Below, piece by piece: positions 8,820 to 17,107 of a stretch of 30,116 nt of DNA. The position numbers and the translations under genes were made by a program. Under the pieces are notes generated by a model. That model was not told the DNA's origin. It did no database searches and saw only the letters and a list, made by a program, of their open reading frames with translations. This stretch comes from an uncultured Collinsella sp. (GTDB lineage Bacteria > Actinomycetota > Coriobacteriia > Coriobacteriales > Coriobacteriaceae). The stretch spans positions 1-30,116 of the forward strand of contig CABQZS010000191.1 in NCBI GenBank assembly GCA_902468695.1, given 5' to 3'. How positions within the stretch are numbered: the first letter of the stretch is position 1; each line of letters starts with the position of its first letter.

Positions 8820-9356
8820 GTGGGTATGACGGACTCTTTTGAGCAGATTTCCGCACATAACGAGGAGCTGGCGCGCGATATCGTCGAGCGCGCGAGCGCT
8901 CGGGGCATGACGGTTTCGACGGCTGAGTCGCTGACGGCGGGTATGATCGCCTCGACGATTGCCGATATCCCGGGCGCCTCGGCGGTGCTGCGCGGTGGTG
9001 CGGTGACGTACTGCGACGAGATTAAGCATCGCGTGCTGGGTGTTGAGCAGGAGACGCTCGACCGCTATACCGCGGTGTCGCATCAGACCGCGCGCGAGAT
9101 GGCGGTGGGTTCGCTGGAGCTGTATCAGAGCGATATTGCAGTGAGCGCAACGGGTTATGCCGGCCCCGGCGGTGGTACTGAGGACGATCCTGCGGGCTCT
9201 TTCTATATTGGCTGGGCGCATCGTTCCGCCGATGGGGGAGTGCCGGTCGTGGACTCTGTGCGCTGCCACTATGAGGGCGACCGTTCGTGTGTTCGTGCCC
9301 ATGCGGTCGCGGAGGCATTGGGACGCATTGCCCTTGTGCTCAATTCTATGGAATAG
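8820..9356 (+). CDS. pncC: Nicotinamide-nucleotide amidase (CinA C-terminal domain, PncC)
   Basis: 178 aa. It contains only the CinA C-terminal amidase domain, which converts NMN to nicotinate mononucleotide in pyridine nucleotide recycling. Visible motifs are TVSTAESLTAGMIA near the N-terminus and SATGYAGPGGGT with the conserved glycines. The N-terminal MoaB-like domain of full-length CinA is absent, as in stand-alone PncC. The start is either GTG 8820 or ATG 8826; ribosome-binding support is weak for both (AGG at 8812-8814). It lies immediately before recA, as in many Gram-positives, but a terminator and the SOS promoter separate them here. Confidence 0.92.
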   Translation: MGMTDSFEQISAHNEELARDIVERASARGMTVSTAESLTAGMIASTIADIPGASAVLRGGAVTYCDEIKHRVLGVEQETLDRYTAVSHQTAREMAVGSLELYQSDIAVSATGYAGPGGGTEDDPAGSFYIGWAHRSADGGVPVVDSVRCHYEGDRSCVRAHAVAEALGRIALVLNSME

Positions 9357-9363
9357 ACGTGTT

Positions 9364-9387
9364 TTAAGGGGCCTCTGGGCCCCTTAA
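9364..9387. terminator. Hairpin after pncC
   Basis: A perfect 10-bp inverted repeat (TTAAGGGGCC 9364-9373, GGCCCCTTAA 9378-9387) around a TCTG loop, eight bases after the pncC stop. The downstream run is only weakly T-rich. It probably ends the rnj-to-pncC unit. Confidence 0.7.
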
Positions 9388-9554
9388 TTGTGGAGATAGG
9401 GACCTTAGGCTCATTTGGCGTTTGTGCTGGTTGTAGACGTATTCTTGCCTTCCTTGCTCTTATTTGGCCCTTTGTGGTCAAGCATTTGGTCAGTGTTTGG
9501 TCGGCGTTTGGTTGGGTTTTGGAAAGACTGCCTGTATATGATTGGCCTGAACGG

Positions 9555-9583
9555 TTGACCACGAACAGCCGTTCGTTTATTAT
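9555..9583 (+). promoter_or_regulatory. recA promoter with SOS box in the spacer
   Basis: TTGACC (9555-9560) and TATTAT (9578-9583) are 17 bases apart. The spacer contains CGAACAGCCGTTCG (9562-9575), a perfect CGAAC-N4-GTTCG box of the Gram-positive LexA type. LexA bound here would cover the promoter between -35 and -10. The rest of 9388-9554 is a G/T-rich gap with no gene I can support. Confidence 0.9.
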
Positions 9584-9613
9584 CGATGCAGGTTGTTAAG
9601 AGGAGGGCTATTC

Positions 9614-10762
9614 ATGGCCAAGAATTCAGGTCCCGTACGTACCGTTCATGCTCGCACGACGGGTAAAGAGCGCGATGAGATGATCGCCACCACCAAGGCC
9701 GAGATCGAGAAGAAATTCGGCCAGGGTTCCATCATGAGGTACGGCGACGGTGGTCCTGAGCTCGAGGTCGAGGCCATTCCCACGGGCGCTCTGGCCCTCG
9801 ACGCCGCGCTGGGTATCGGCGGCGTGCCGCGCGGCCGTATCGTCGAGATTTACGGTCCCGAGTCCTCCGGTAAGACGACGCTTTCGCTCGAGATCCTGGC
9901 CGAGGCCCAGGCAATGGGTGGCGTTGTGGCATTTATCGATGCCGAGCATGCGCTCGATCCCACGTATGCCGCGCGCATCGGCGTGGATATCGACGAGGTG
10001 CTCATTTCTCAGCCCGATACGGGCGAGCAGGCGCTCGAGATTGTTGACATGCTCGTGCGTTCCGGCGCCATCGATGCCATCGTCGTCGACTCCGTCGCCG
10101 CGCTGACCCCGCGTGCCGAGATCGAGGGAGAAATCGGCGACACTACGGTCGGTCTTCAGGCTCGCCTGATGAGCCAAGCGCTCCGCAAGCTCGCCGGCTC
10201 GCTGTCTAAGTCCAACACAACGTGCATCTTCATTAACCAGCTGCGTGAGAAGATCGGCGTCATGTTCGGCAACCCCGAGACCACGACGGGCGGCCGCGCC
10301 CTTAAATTCTTCTCTTCGGTGCGTATCGACATTCGCCGTATCGATAGCATTAAGCTTAAGGACGAGGTTATCGGTAACCGCGTGCGCGCTAAGGTCGTTA
10401 AGAACAAGGTGGCAGCTCCGTTCCGTTCTGCTGAGTTCGACATTATGTACGGTACGGGCATCTCTAAGGAGGGCTCGATTCTGGACATGGCTGTCGAGTG
10501 CGGCATCTGCAAGAAGATGGGCTCCTGGTTTGCCTATGGCGAGGACAAGCTCGGCAACGGTCGCGAGGCCGCCAAGGCGTTCCTGCGCGAACACCCCGAT
10601 TGCGCTGACGAGATTGAGCATAAGGTCCGCCTTGCCTGCGGGCTTGAGTTTGATGACGATGCTCCGTCCGAGGTCGAGCTGACCGATCAGCCTGCGCCTG
10701 AGGAGTTTGACGAGCTTTACGCCATCGATGGTTCCGCCATGCTCGATGATGACGACGAGTAG
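9614..10762 (+). CDS. recA: Recombinase RecA
   Basis: 382 aa. RecA forms filaments on single-stranded DNA, drives strand exchange and triggers LexA self-cleavage. Walker A is GPESSGKTT (81-89). Typical blocks include EIYGPESSGKTT, FIDAEHALDP, VDSVAALTPRAEIEGE and the L2 region GNPETTTGGRALKF, and the tail is acidic. ATG 9614 has AGGAGG seven bases upstream, and homology begins just after it; the frame open from 9593 would start inside the leader. recX follows after 11 bases. Confidence 0.98.
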   Translation: MAKNSGPVRTVHARTTGKERDEMIATTKAEIEKKFGQGSIMRYGDGGPELEVEAIPTGALALDAALGIGGVPRGRIVEIYGPESSGKTTLSLEILAEAQAMGGVVAFIDAEHALDPTYAARIGVDIDEVLISQPDTGEQALEIVDMLVRSGAIDAIVVDSVAALTPRAEIEGEIGDTTVGLQARLMSQALRKLAGSLSKSNTTCIFINQLREKIGVMFGNPETTTGGRALKFFSSVRIDIRRIDSIKLKDEVIGNRVRAKVVKNKVAAPFRSAEFDIMYGTGISKEGSILDMAVECGICKKMGSWFAYGEDKLGNGREAAKAFLREHPDCADEIEHKVRLACGLEFDDDAPSEVELTDQPAPEEFDELYAIDGSAMLDDDDE

Positions 10763-10773
10763 CGGTTACGCTC

Positions 10774-11466
10774 ATGTCGTATACGGTGACCGAGGCCACG
10801 GTCGTCTTTCCCGATAAGAAGGCGGCCTCCTCGTTCTCGAGCGGGTATGCGTCCAAAAAGCCTTGCGCACATATCGATTGTGAGCTTGAGGGCGGTTTTG
10901 AGCGGTCCATTTGGATTCCCGTGCGGGTCGCGCGGCTGTATGTCAAAAACCGCCCCGATCTTCCCTGTGATTGGGACAACTTTCGTGAGGCGGTGCAGCT
11001 CATCGAGCGTAAATGTGCACTTACCATGGTGACCGAGATGTTATCGCGCCGCGACCATGCGACGGGTGAGGTCCGTGACAAGTTGGCTCGCTACGGCTTT
11101 CGCCAGCCCGCGATTGATTTCGCCGTCGAGCGCGCCACCGAGTATCGCTTTTTAGACGAGAACCGCTTTTGCTCGTACTTTATCGAGGAACGCAAGCGGC
11201 GCGGTTGGGGACAGCGCAAAATCGAGACCGAGCTCAAGCGACGTCATGTTGTGCTCGATGACATTCCCGGTTATCCCGAGGATTATTTTGCCGTCGAAGA
11301 CGATTTGGCGCGTGCGTCAGCCCTGCTCGCCAAGCGGCGTGTTCCAGAGACGCGCGGATTCGAAAAACTGGTTCGGTTTTTGATGGGCAAGGGCTTCTCG
11401 TATCACATCGCCGCCGATGCCGTTAAGGTACGTCTCGATGCCGAATGCGAGGAATGTGCGCTTTAG
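10774..11466 (+). CDS. recX: Regulatory protein RecX
   Basis: 230 aa. RecX binds RecA filaments and limits their growth. The family's three-helix repeats are visible, for example LSRRDHATGEVRDKLARYGF, FLDENRFCSYFIEERKRRGW and GFEKLVRFLMGKGFSYHIA. The first 65 residues are a less conserved extension (FPDKKAASSFSSGYASKKPC), longer than in short RecX proteins. It sits 11 bases after recA and is presumably co-induced from the recA SOS promoter. Confidence 0.92.
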   Translation: MSYTVTEATVVFPDKKAASSFSSGYASKKPCAHIDCELEGGFERSIWIPVRVARLYVKNRPDLPCDWDNFREAVQLIERKCALTMVTEMLSRRDHATGEVRDKLARYGFRQPAIDFAVERATEYRFLDENRFCSYFIEERKRRGWGQRKIETELKRRHVVLDDIPGYPEDYFAVEDDLARASALLAKRRVPETRGFEKLVRFLMGKGFSYHIAADAVKVRLDAECEECAL

Positions 11467-11480
11467 GCGTATGCGTTTTG

Positions 11481-11530
11481 TGGCCCCGCCGTTCACCGCG
11501 TTTTAGCCGCCGTACTGGGGCCATTTATTT
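11481..11530 (+). terminator. Terminator after recX
   Basis: TGGCCCC (11481-11487) pairs with GGGGCCA (11517-11523), followed by TTTATTT. The loop is long (29 bases) and can fold further. The T-rich tail runs into the next -35 box. Confidence 0.55.
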
Positions 11531-11557
11531 GACAGTTGTTGTGGTTCAACGTACGAT
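11529..11557 (+). promoter_or_regulatory. Promoter of rny
   Basis: A consensus -35 TTGACA (11529-11534), a 17-base spacer and -10 TACGAT (11552-11557). Transcription would start near 11564, leaving a leader of about 160 bases before rny. Confidence 0.75.
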
Positions 11558-11586
11558 AAACACTGTCATTTGCTTTGTGATATGTG

Positions 11587-11688
11587 CTCATCTGTGATGA
11601 GTTTGTTTATATGTTTATCTGTATCCGACCCGCATAAGCTGCGCCCATATTACTCAAATGTCGCGAGCCGTTCATAAGGACGGTTCGC
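11587..11688 (+). promoter_or_regulatory. Two hairpins in the rny leader
   Basis: Hairpin 1 is CTCATC (11587-11592) with GATGAG (11596-11601), followed by TTTGTTTAT. Hairpin 2 is GCGAGCCGT (11663-11671) with ACGGTTCGC (11680-11688), nine pairs including one G-T, followed by TTTGTTGTG. Both lie in the predicted 5' leader and could attenuate transcription or be cut by RNase Y itself; that is inference. Confidence 0.4.
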
Positions 11689-11723
11689 TTTGTTGTGTAA
11701 CGAATCCATAAAAAGGAGTGAGC

Positions 11724-13274
11724 ATGCCTATCATTGCAGCGCTCGTTGGCATCGTTTTGGGTGCCATCGCCGCCATTGCCTACATGCGCACCGCCAAGCA
11801 GGGTAGTCTTCACGAGGCCGACGAAAAGATCCAGTCGGCACACGCACAGGCTGAGTCCCTGATCGGTGATGCAAAGCGTCAGGCCGAGACCCTCAAAAAA
11901 GAGGCTCTGCTCGAGGCTAAAGAGGAGATCATCAAGAACAAGCAGGCCGCCGAGGCCGAGGACAAGCAGCGTAAGAGCGAGATTCGTACGCTCGAGAACC
12001 GCGTGATGCAGCGCGAGGAATCCCTCGATCGCCGCAACGACGCTCTCGACAAGCGCGAGCATCAGCTGTCCAGTCAGGCCGGTCAGGTCGAGAAGCGCTC
12101 CCGTGAGCTCGAGGAGCTCTGCGCAAAGCAGACCTCCGAGCTCGAGCGTATCGCCGACCTTACCCGCGAGGATGCCCACAAGGAGCTCCTCGATAAGGTT
12201 CGCGGCGAGGTCACCCACGAGGCCGCCACGATTATTCGCGAGTCCGAGCAGCAGGTTCGCGCCGAGTGCCACAAGACCGCCCAGGAGATTCTTTCCCTGG
12301 CGATTCAGCGCTGCGCTGCCGACCACACTGCCGAGGTCACCGTTACCTCCGTGCACATTCCCTCTGATGACCTCAAGGGCCGTATCATCGGTCGCGAGGG
12401 TCGCAACATCCGGACCTTCGAGCAGGTTTCCGGCGTCAACCTCGTGATCGACGACACGCCCGAGACCGTCGTTCTTTCGAGCTTCGACCCGGTCCGTCGT
12501 GAGACCGCCCGTGTTGCCCTCGAGAACCTCATTGCCGACGGCCGCATTCATCCCGCCCGTATTGAGGAGATGTATCACAAGGCTGCCGGCCTGGTTCAGC
12601 AGCGCGTGCGCGAGGCTGGCGAGCAGGCTGCCTTCGATACCGGTATCCACGACCTGCACCCCGAGATCGTCAAGACCCTTGGTGCCCTGCGCTACCGTAC
12701 CTCGTTTGGTCAGAATGTGCTTCAGCACTCCCTCGAGGTTTCCGATCTGTGCGGCGTGATGGCTTCCGAGCTTGGCCTGGACGTTGTGACCGCCAAGCGC
12801 GCCGGTCTGCTGCACGACCTGGGCAAGGCAATTGACCACGACGTCGAGGGCCCGCATGCCGTCATCGGCGCCGAGCTTGCCCGTCGTTATGGCGAGAAGC
12901 CCGTTATCGTCCACGCTATCGAGGCTCACCATGCCGATGTCGACCCCAACACGGTGCTCGATGTCCTGGTACAGGCCGCCGATGCCGTCTCTGCTTCTCG
13001 CCCCGGTGCCCGTCGCGAGTCTGCCGAGAACTACATCAAGCGTCTCGAGAAGCTCGAGGAGATCGCCAACTCCCATGAAGGCGTCGAGCGTACCTATGCC
13101 ATGCAGGCTGGTCGCGAGGTCCACGTCATGGTTCAGCCGGACAAGATCTCTGATGCCCAGTCCACGGTCCTGGCTCACGATATCGCCCATCAGATCGAGG
13201 AAGAGATGGAGTATCCCGGTCAGGTGCGCGTCGTCGTGATTCGCGAGAGCCGCGCTGTCGATATCGCTAAATAA
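11724..13274 (+). CDS. rny: Ribonuclease Y
   Basis: 516 aa membrane-anchored endoribonuclease that starts mRNA decay. An N-terminal membrane helix (about 2-20, IIAALVGIVLGAIAAIAY) is followed by a charged coiled coil (about 30-190). A KH RNA-binding domain (about 212-275) contains the GRIIGREGRNI loop. The HD hydrolase domain carries H364-D365 in LLHDLGKA. ATG 11724 has AAGGAG (11713-11718) at good distance; a GTG at 11718 would overlap that site. One base separates it from the next gene. Together with RNase J it gives this region both main Gram-positive RNA-decay enzymes. Confidence 0.97.
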   Translation: MPIIAALVGIVLGAIAAIAYMRTAKQGSLHEADEKIQSAHAQAESLIGDAKRQAETLKKEALLEAKEEIIKNKQAAEAEDKQRKSEIRTLENRVMQREESLDRRNDALDKREHQLSSQAGQVEKRSRELEELCAKQTSELERIADLTREDAHKELLDKVRGEVTHEAATIIRESEQQVRAECHKTAQEILSLAIQRCAADHTAEVTVTSVHIPSDDLKGRIIGREGRNIRTFEQVSGVNLVIDDTPETVVLSSFDPVRRETARVALENLIADGRIHPARIEEMYHKAAGLVQQRVREAGEQAAFDTGIHDLHPEIVKTLGALRYRTSFGQNVLQHSLEVSDLCGVMASELGLDVVTAKRAGLLHDLGKAIDHDVEGPHAVIGAELARRYGEKPVIVHAIEAHHADVDPNTVLDVLVQAADAVSASRPGARRESAENYIKRLEKLEEIANSHEGVERTYAMQAGREVHVMVQPDKISDAQSTVLAHDIAHQIEEEMEYPGQVRVVVIRESRAVDIAK

Positions 13275-13275
13275 C

Positions 13276-14361
13276 ATGAGCGACGCGAACGAGCTCATCT
13301 CATTTATCGCGTCGATGTCGGGGGAGGGCAAACTTCGCGTCGAGGAGAACCTTGGCGAGGGGTATGTCCGCCTCCGCGTTTCGGAGGCCGAGCGGCGCCA
13401 GGCAAAGCACGACATTCAGCATGTCGAGGATATCGTCATCGAAATGCTCCGTAATGCTCGCGATGCTGGCGCCGACAAAGTCTATCTCGCCACGACCAAG
13501 GAAGATGGCGTCCGCACGCTTGTCTTTTTGGATAACGGTTCGGGCGTTCCGCAGGATATGCAAGAGCGAATCTTCGATGCCCGCGTTACCTCCAAGCTCG
13601 AGAGCATGAAGATGGACCGTTGGGGCGTTCACGGTCGTGGCATGGCATTGTTTTCGATCAAGCAGAACACCGACGAGGCCCGCGTGGTCACGTCTGGTGT
13701 CGATCTTGGCTCAGCCTTTAAGGTGAGCGTTGCGGCCGACCGCCTCAGCGAGCGTGCCGATCAGTCCAGCTGGCCCCAGGCCGTCAAGGATGAGGACGGA
13801 CGTTATGTCTGTGCTCGCGGTCCGCATAATATTATTCGCGCTGCCTGTGAGTTTGCGCTCGAGGAGTTGCGTGGTTGCGATGTCTATCTTGGTTCTCCGT
13901 CTGAGATTGCCGCGACCCTTTATGCTCAGGCGTCAAGTCGGCTCGATACGTCTCGTCTCCTGTTTATTGATGATGAGAGCGAGCTTCCGGTTGTCGATCG
14001 TTTAGGCCTTGCCTCTGATGCCGAGGACTTTATTCGTATTTGTTCGGGTTTGGGTCTTGAGATGTCCGAGCGCACGGCCCATCGCATTTTGGCAGGGCAG
14101 ATTAAGCCCGTTCGCGGTGTGACTGCGCGTCTGCTGCGCGAGCGTGACTCATCCTCGCATGCGCCGGCTCCTGTCGATCTCGCGAAGGATCGTCGTGGGC
14201 TGCGTATTGCCAAGGATGACATGGCACAGTTTTCGCGTGCTGTGGAGCGCGACTTTAATGACCTTGCCGCCCGGTACTATCTCAATCTTTGCGGCGACCC
14301 AAAGATCCGTGTTTCGCGTGATCGAATCACCGTGACCTTCGATCTTGCCAAAGAGGAATAG
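13276..14361 (+). CDS. GHKL-type ATP-binding protein of unknown function
   Basis: 361 aa. An N-terminal Bergerat (GHKL) ATPase fold is clear: N box E56-MLR-N60-ARDAGAD, G1 box D86-N-G-S-G90, and G2 box G117-V-H-G-R-G-M-A. The first 40 residues and the C-terminal 200 residues match no family I recognise. There is no histidine-kinase phosphoacceptor, MutL endonuclease or Hsp90 region that I can see. The ATG lies one base after the rny stop, so it is translationally linked to RNase Y. In Bacillus this slot between rny and spoVS holds the phosphodiesterase ymdB. Function unknown; a role with RNase Y or SpoVS is a guess from position. Confidence 0.8.
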   Translation: MSDANELISFIASMSGEGKLRVEENLGEGYVRLRVSEAERRQAKHDIQHVEDIVIEMLRNARDAGADKVYLATTKEDGVRTLVFLDNGSGVPQDMQERIFDARVTSKLESMKMDRWGVHGRGMALFSIKQNTDEARVVTSGVDLGSAFKVSVAADRLSERADQSSWPQAVKDEDGRYVCARGPHNIIRAACEFALEELRGCDVYLGSPSEIAATLYAQASSRLDTSRLLFIDDESELPVVDRLGLASDAEDFIRICSGLGLEMSERTAHRILAGQIKPVRGVTARLLRERDSSSHAPAPVDLAKDRRGLRIAKDDMAQFSRAVERDFNDLAARYYLNLCGDPKIRVSRDRITVTFDLAKEE

Positions 14362-14368
14362 TGCCTTT

Positions 14369-14384
14369 ACCGAGTCCACTCGGT
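14369..14384. other. Small hairpin upstream of spoVS
   Basis: ACCGAG (14369-14374) and CTCGGT (14379-14384) flank a four-base loop, just after the GHKL gene. TACGATAAAG follows, like the -10 region before rny, but I find no good -35 box. It may be a small stem between genes or part of a spoVS promoter. Confidence 0.35.
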
Positions 14385-14435
14385 ACGATAAAGTTATTGC
14401 AGTTAAAACGTACTTTTAAACGCAGGAGTTTCTTC

Positions 14436-14753
14436 ATGGATTGCCTGAAGGTATCAAGCAAATCATCGCCCGCGTCCGTTGCCGGCGCCATCGCCGGCAT
14501 GGTCAAGGATGGTGTACCCGTCAACATCCAGTGTGTCGGTGCCGGTGCTGTCAACCAGGCCATTAAGGCCGTTGCTATCGCGCGCGGTTTTTTGATTCCA
14601 ACCGGTTTTGATATTTCCTGCGCGCCTGTGTTCTCCGACATCCTCATTAACGGGGAGTCGCGCACGGCCATCCGCCTTTCTATCTACGTTCACCAGATCA
14701 ATCGAGCTGCTATGGATAACGTCGTCATGGATGATGTTAAGCCTGTGGCATAG
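14436..14753 (+). CDS. spoVS: Stage V sporulation protein S family
   Basis: 105 aa, Alba-like small protein. It starts MDCLKVSSKSSPASVAGAIA, the family hallmark, and continues with NIQCVGAGAVNQAIKAVAIA. ATG 14436 has AGGAG (14423-14427) upstream. It is somewhat longer than Bacillus SpoVS (86 aa) because of a C-terminal tail. In Bacillus it affects sporulation septation, but the family is also found in non-sporulating bacteria, so it does not show sporulation here. Nucleic-acid binding is suggested by the Alba-like fold. Confidence 0.93.
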   Translation: MDCLKVSSKSSPASVAGAIAGMVKDGVPVNIQCVGAGAVNQAIKAVAIARGFLIPTGFDISCAPVFSDILINGESRTAIRLSIYVHQINRAAMDNVVMDDVKPVA

Positions 14754-14792
14754 CTTCTGCTTGCCTCGTTTCGCTCCCCATCGTTAGGACTT

Positions 14793-16169
14793 ATGCACAT
14801 GGACCAGCGTTCCGTACGCGATATTCTTGCCGGTAAAACCTACTTTATCCGCACCTTTGGCTGTCAGATGAATCAGCACGACTCCGAGCGTGTGAGCGGT
14901 CTGCTTGATTCGTATGGCTGCCTCATGGCGCTCGATCCCGAGCATGCCGATATCGTTGTCTTCATGACATGCTGTGTGCGTGAGGCCGCCGATACTCGCC
15001 TGTACGGTCAGTGCAATTCCTGCAAAAGCCTGCCGCCTTCGCCTTCGGGCAAGCGTGTGGTTGCCGTGGGCGGCTGCATCGCGCAGCGTGATGGAGAGGG
15101 CCTGCTCACCAACGTCGATAACGTCAATGTCATCTTTGGCACGCATTCCATCGCACATGTGGCCGAGCTCATTGCCGAGGCGTTCCTTGATGGTAAGCGT
15201 CATATCCGCACCAATGAGCATGAGGATACGGATGCCATGAGCATGCCTTGGCATCGCGAGACCCAGTATCACGCCTGGGTGCCCATCATGACAGGCTGCA
15301 ATAATTTCTGCACCTATTGCATCGTGCCGTACGTGCGCGGTCGCGAAAAAAGTCGCCCCTTCGAGGAGATTGTCGACGAGGTGACCGGTTTGGTGCGCCA
15401 GGGCGTGCGTGAGATTACGCTGCTGGGCCAAAACGTTAACTCATATGGTCGCGATCTGTTTGGCAAGCCGCGTTTTGCCGATCTGCTGCGTGCCGTGGGC
15501 GATACGGGTGTGGAGCGCATCTTCTTTACGTCTTCGCATCCCAAGGATCTGCTCCCCGAGACCATCGACGCCATGGCCGAGACGCCTGCCGTTATGCCGC
15601 AGTTGCACCTGGCCGTCCAGTCAGGTTCGACACGGATCCTCAAAGAGATGAATCGCCGTTATACACGCGAGGACTATCTGGGCCTGGTCGATCGCATTCG
15701 CAACCGCATGCCCGATATCGCGCTCTCGACCGACATTATCGTTGGCTTCCCGGGCGAGACTGAAGAAGACTTTGAGCAGACGCTCTCACTTGCCGAGACG
15801 GTCCGCTATGCTCAGGCCTATACCTTCATCTATTCCAAGCGCGCCGGTACCCCGGCCGCCGAGATTGACGATCCTACGCCGCATGAGGTTATTCTCGAGC
15901 GTTTCAACCGCCTGGTTAAGGTTATCGAGACCACGGCGCACGAGTACAACCAGGGTGAGCTTCATACTGTGGTGCCGGCGCTCATTGAGGGAACGAGTAA
16001 AAAGAACGACGCGGTCCTGCTGGGCAAGAGTCCCAAGAATCAGACCGTGCATGCGCCTATCCCCGAGGGTTACAGCATCGATCAGCTTGTTGGCAAGATC
16101 GTTGATGTTGACGTTGACGTTGCCAAGACCTGGTATTTGTCCGGCTCCGTTGTGGGCGAGCCGCGCTAA
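14793..16169 (+). CDS. miaB: tRNA-2-methylthio-N6-dimethylallyladenosine synthase MiaB
   Basis: 458 aa radical-SAM enzyme that adds a methylthio group to i6A37 of tRNA. N-terminal cluster cysteines are C24 (TFGCQMNQHDSER), C60 (FMTCCVREAAD) and C95 (GGCIAQ). The radical-SAM site is C169-N-N-F-C173-T-Y-C176 followed by IVPYVRGREKSR. A TRAM domain is at the C-terminus. The QMN and VPYVRGRE signatures separate it from RimO. ATG 14793 and 14799 are both possible; TAGGA lies just upstream. The stop overlaps miaA by one base, and MiaA makes the i6A substrate used by MiaB. Confidence 0.96.
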   Translation: MHMDQRSVRDILAGKTYFIRTFGCQMNQHDSERVSGLLDSYGCLMALDPEHADIVVFMTCCVREAADTRLYGQCNSCKSLPPSPSGKRVVAVGGCIAQRDGEGLLTNVDNVNVIFGTHSIAHVAELIAEAFLDGKRHIRTNEHEDTDAMSMPWHRETQYHAWVPIMTGCNNFCTYCIVPYVRGREKSRPFEEIVDEVTGLVRQGVREITLLGQNVNSYGRDLFGKPRFADLLRAVGDTGVERIFFTSSHPKDLLPETIDAMAETPAVMPQLHLAVQSGSTRILKEMNRRYTREDYLGLVDRIRNRMPDIALSTDIIVGFPGETEEDFEQTLSLAETVRYAQAYTFIYSKRAGTPAAEIDDPTPHEVILERFNRLVKVIETTAHEYNQGELHTVVPALIEGTSKKNDAVLLGKSPKNQTVHAPIPEGYSIDQLVGKIVDVDVDVAKTWYLSGSVVGEPR

Positions 16170-17107
16170 TGGTTTCTCCCGGGGCAGGTCTTTCCGTCGT
16201 TGCGATCGTCGGTCCGACGGCGGTTGGTAAGAGTGGTGTTGCCGACCGTTTGGCGGCTCGTCTTTCGTCCGAAGTGCTGTCGTGCGATGCGATGCAAATC
16301 TATCGCGGCATGGACATCGGTACCGCAAAGATGGCGCCCGATGAGTGTACGGCGCCGCTGCGTCTCGTCGACATTGTAGAGCCGGGTGTGGCGTACTCTG
16401 CGGCGCTTTATCAGGCTGACGCTCGCGCGCATGTTGAGCGTTTGCTTGGCGAGGGCCGCCTACCGGTGTTTTGCGGGGGCACAGGCTTGTATCTCAAGGC
16501 CGCCCTGGATGAGATGGATTTTCCCTCGGGCGAGCTTGAGGACGATCGTCGCGCGGGGTATCAGGAGCTTGCCGAGCGTATTGGCGAGGAAGAACTGCAT
16601 GCCCTGCTTGCCGAGCGCGATCCAGAATCAGCTGCTGTTATTCATCCGCATAACGTGCGGCGTGTGATTCGCGCGCTCGAAATGCACGATGATGGCGTTT
16701 CCTATGCGCAACAAAAGTCGCAGTTTAGTGTTCCGCGCGAGCATTATCATGCGTTATGGTTTGGCCTGACGCGAAATCGCGAGGTGCTCTATGAACGCAT
16801 TAACCTACGTGTCGATGTGATGTTTGAGCAGGGTCTTGTTGATGAGGTTCGCGGTCTTATGGACCAGGGGCTGGGAGATGCCCTGACTTCGATGCAGGCA
16901 ATTGGCTATAAAGAGATCATCGATGCTTTCAATGGCGTGACGAGCATGGATGAGGCTCGCGAACTCATTAAGATGCGTTCGCGTCGCTATGCCAAACGTC
17001 AGCTTTCGTGGTTTAAGCGCGATGACCGTATCGCGTGGTTTGATATGGATGAATGTACGATCGATGAGGTCGTTGCTGATATCCTGCATCGTATTGAGGC
17101 TGCCTAA
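16169..17107 (+). CDS. miaA: tRNA dimethylallyltransferase MiaA
   Basis: 312 aa, normal length. It transfers dimethylallyl from DMAPP to A37 of tRNAs reading UNN codons. The P-loop is G15-PTAVGKS22, followed by the substrate motif SCDAMQIYRGMDIGTAK and later RRVIRALEMH and QAIGYKEI. It overlaps miaB at its start and hflX at its end, each by one base (TAATG), so miaB, miaA and hflX are translationally coupled. Confidence 0.96.
   Translation: MVSPGAGLSVVAIVGPTAVGKSGVADRLAARLSSEVLSCDAMQIYRGMDIGTAKMAPDECTAPLRLVDIVEPGVAYSAALYQADARAHVERLLGEGRLPVFCGGTGLYLKAALDEMDFPSGELEDDRRAGYQELAERIGEEELHALLAERDPESAAVIHPHNVRRVIRALEMHDDGVSYAQQKSQFSVPREHYHALWFGLTRNREVLYERINLRVDVMFEQGLVDEVRGLMDQGLGDALTSMQAIGYKEIIDAFNGVTSMDEARELIKMRSRRYAKRQLSWFKRDDRIAWFDMDECTIDEVVADILHRIEAA

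Noticed and set aside
9390..9599. Possible 69-aa gene between pncC and recA
   Set aside because: It runs through the recA promoter and SOS box, lacks a ribosome site and has no protein-like pattern.
11607..13415. Long open frame antisense to rny (602 codons)
   Set aside because: Composition reflects the opposite strand of a high-GC gene; RNase Y on the plus strand is unambiguous.
14436..14753. Evidence of sporulation from SpoVS
   Set aside because: SpoVS is widespread in non-sporulating bacteria, and no other sporulation-specific gene is visible (FtsK is the general translocase).
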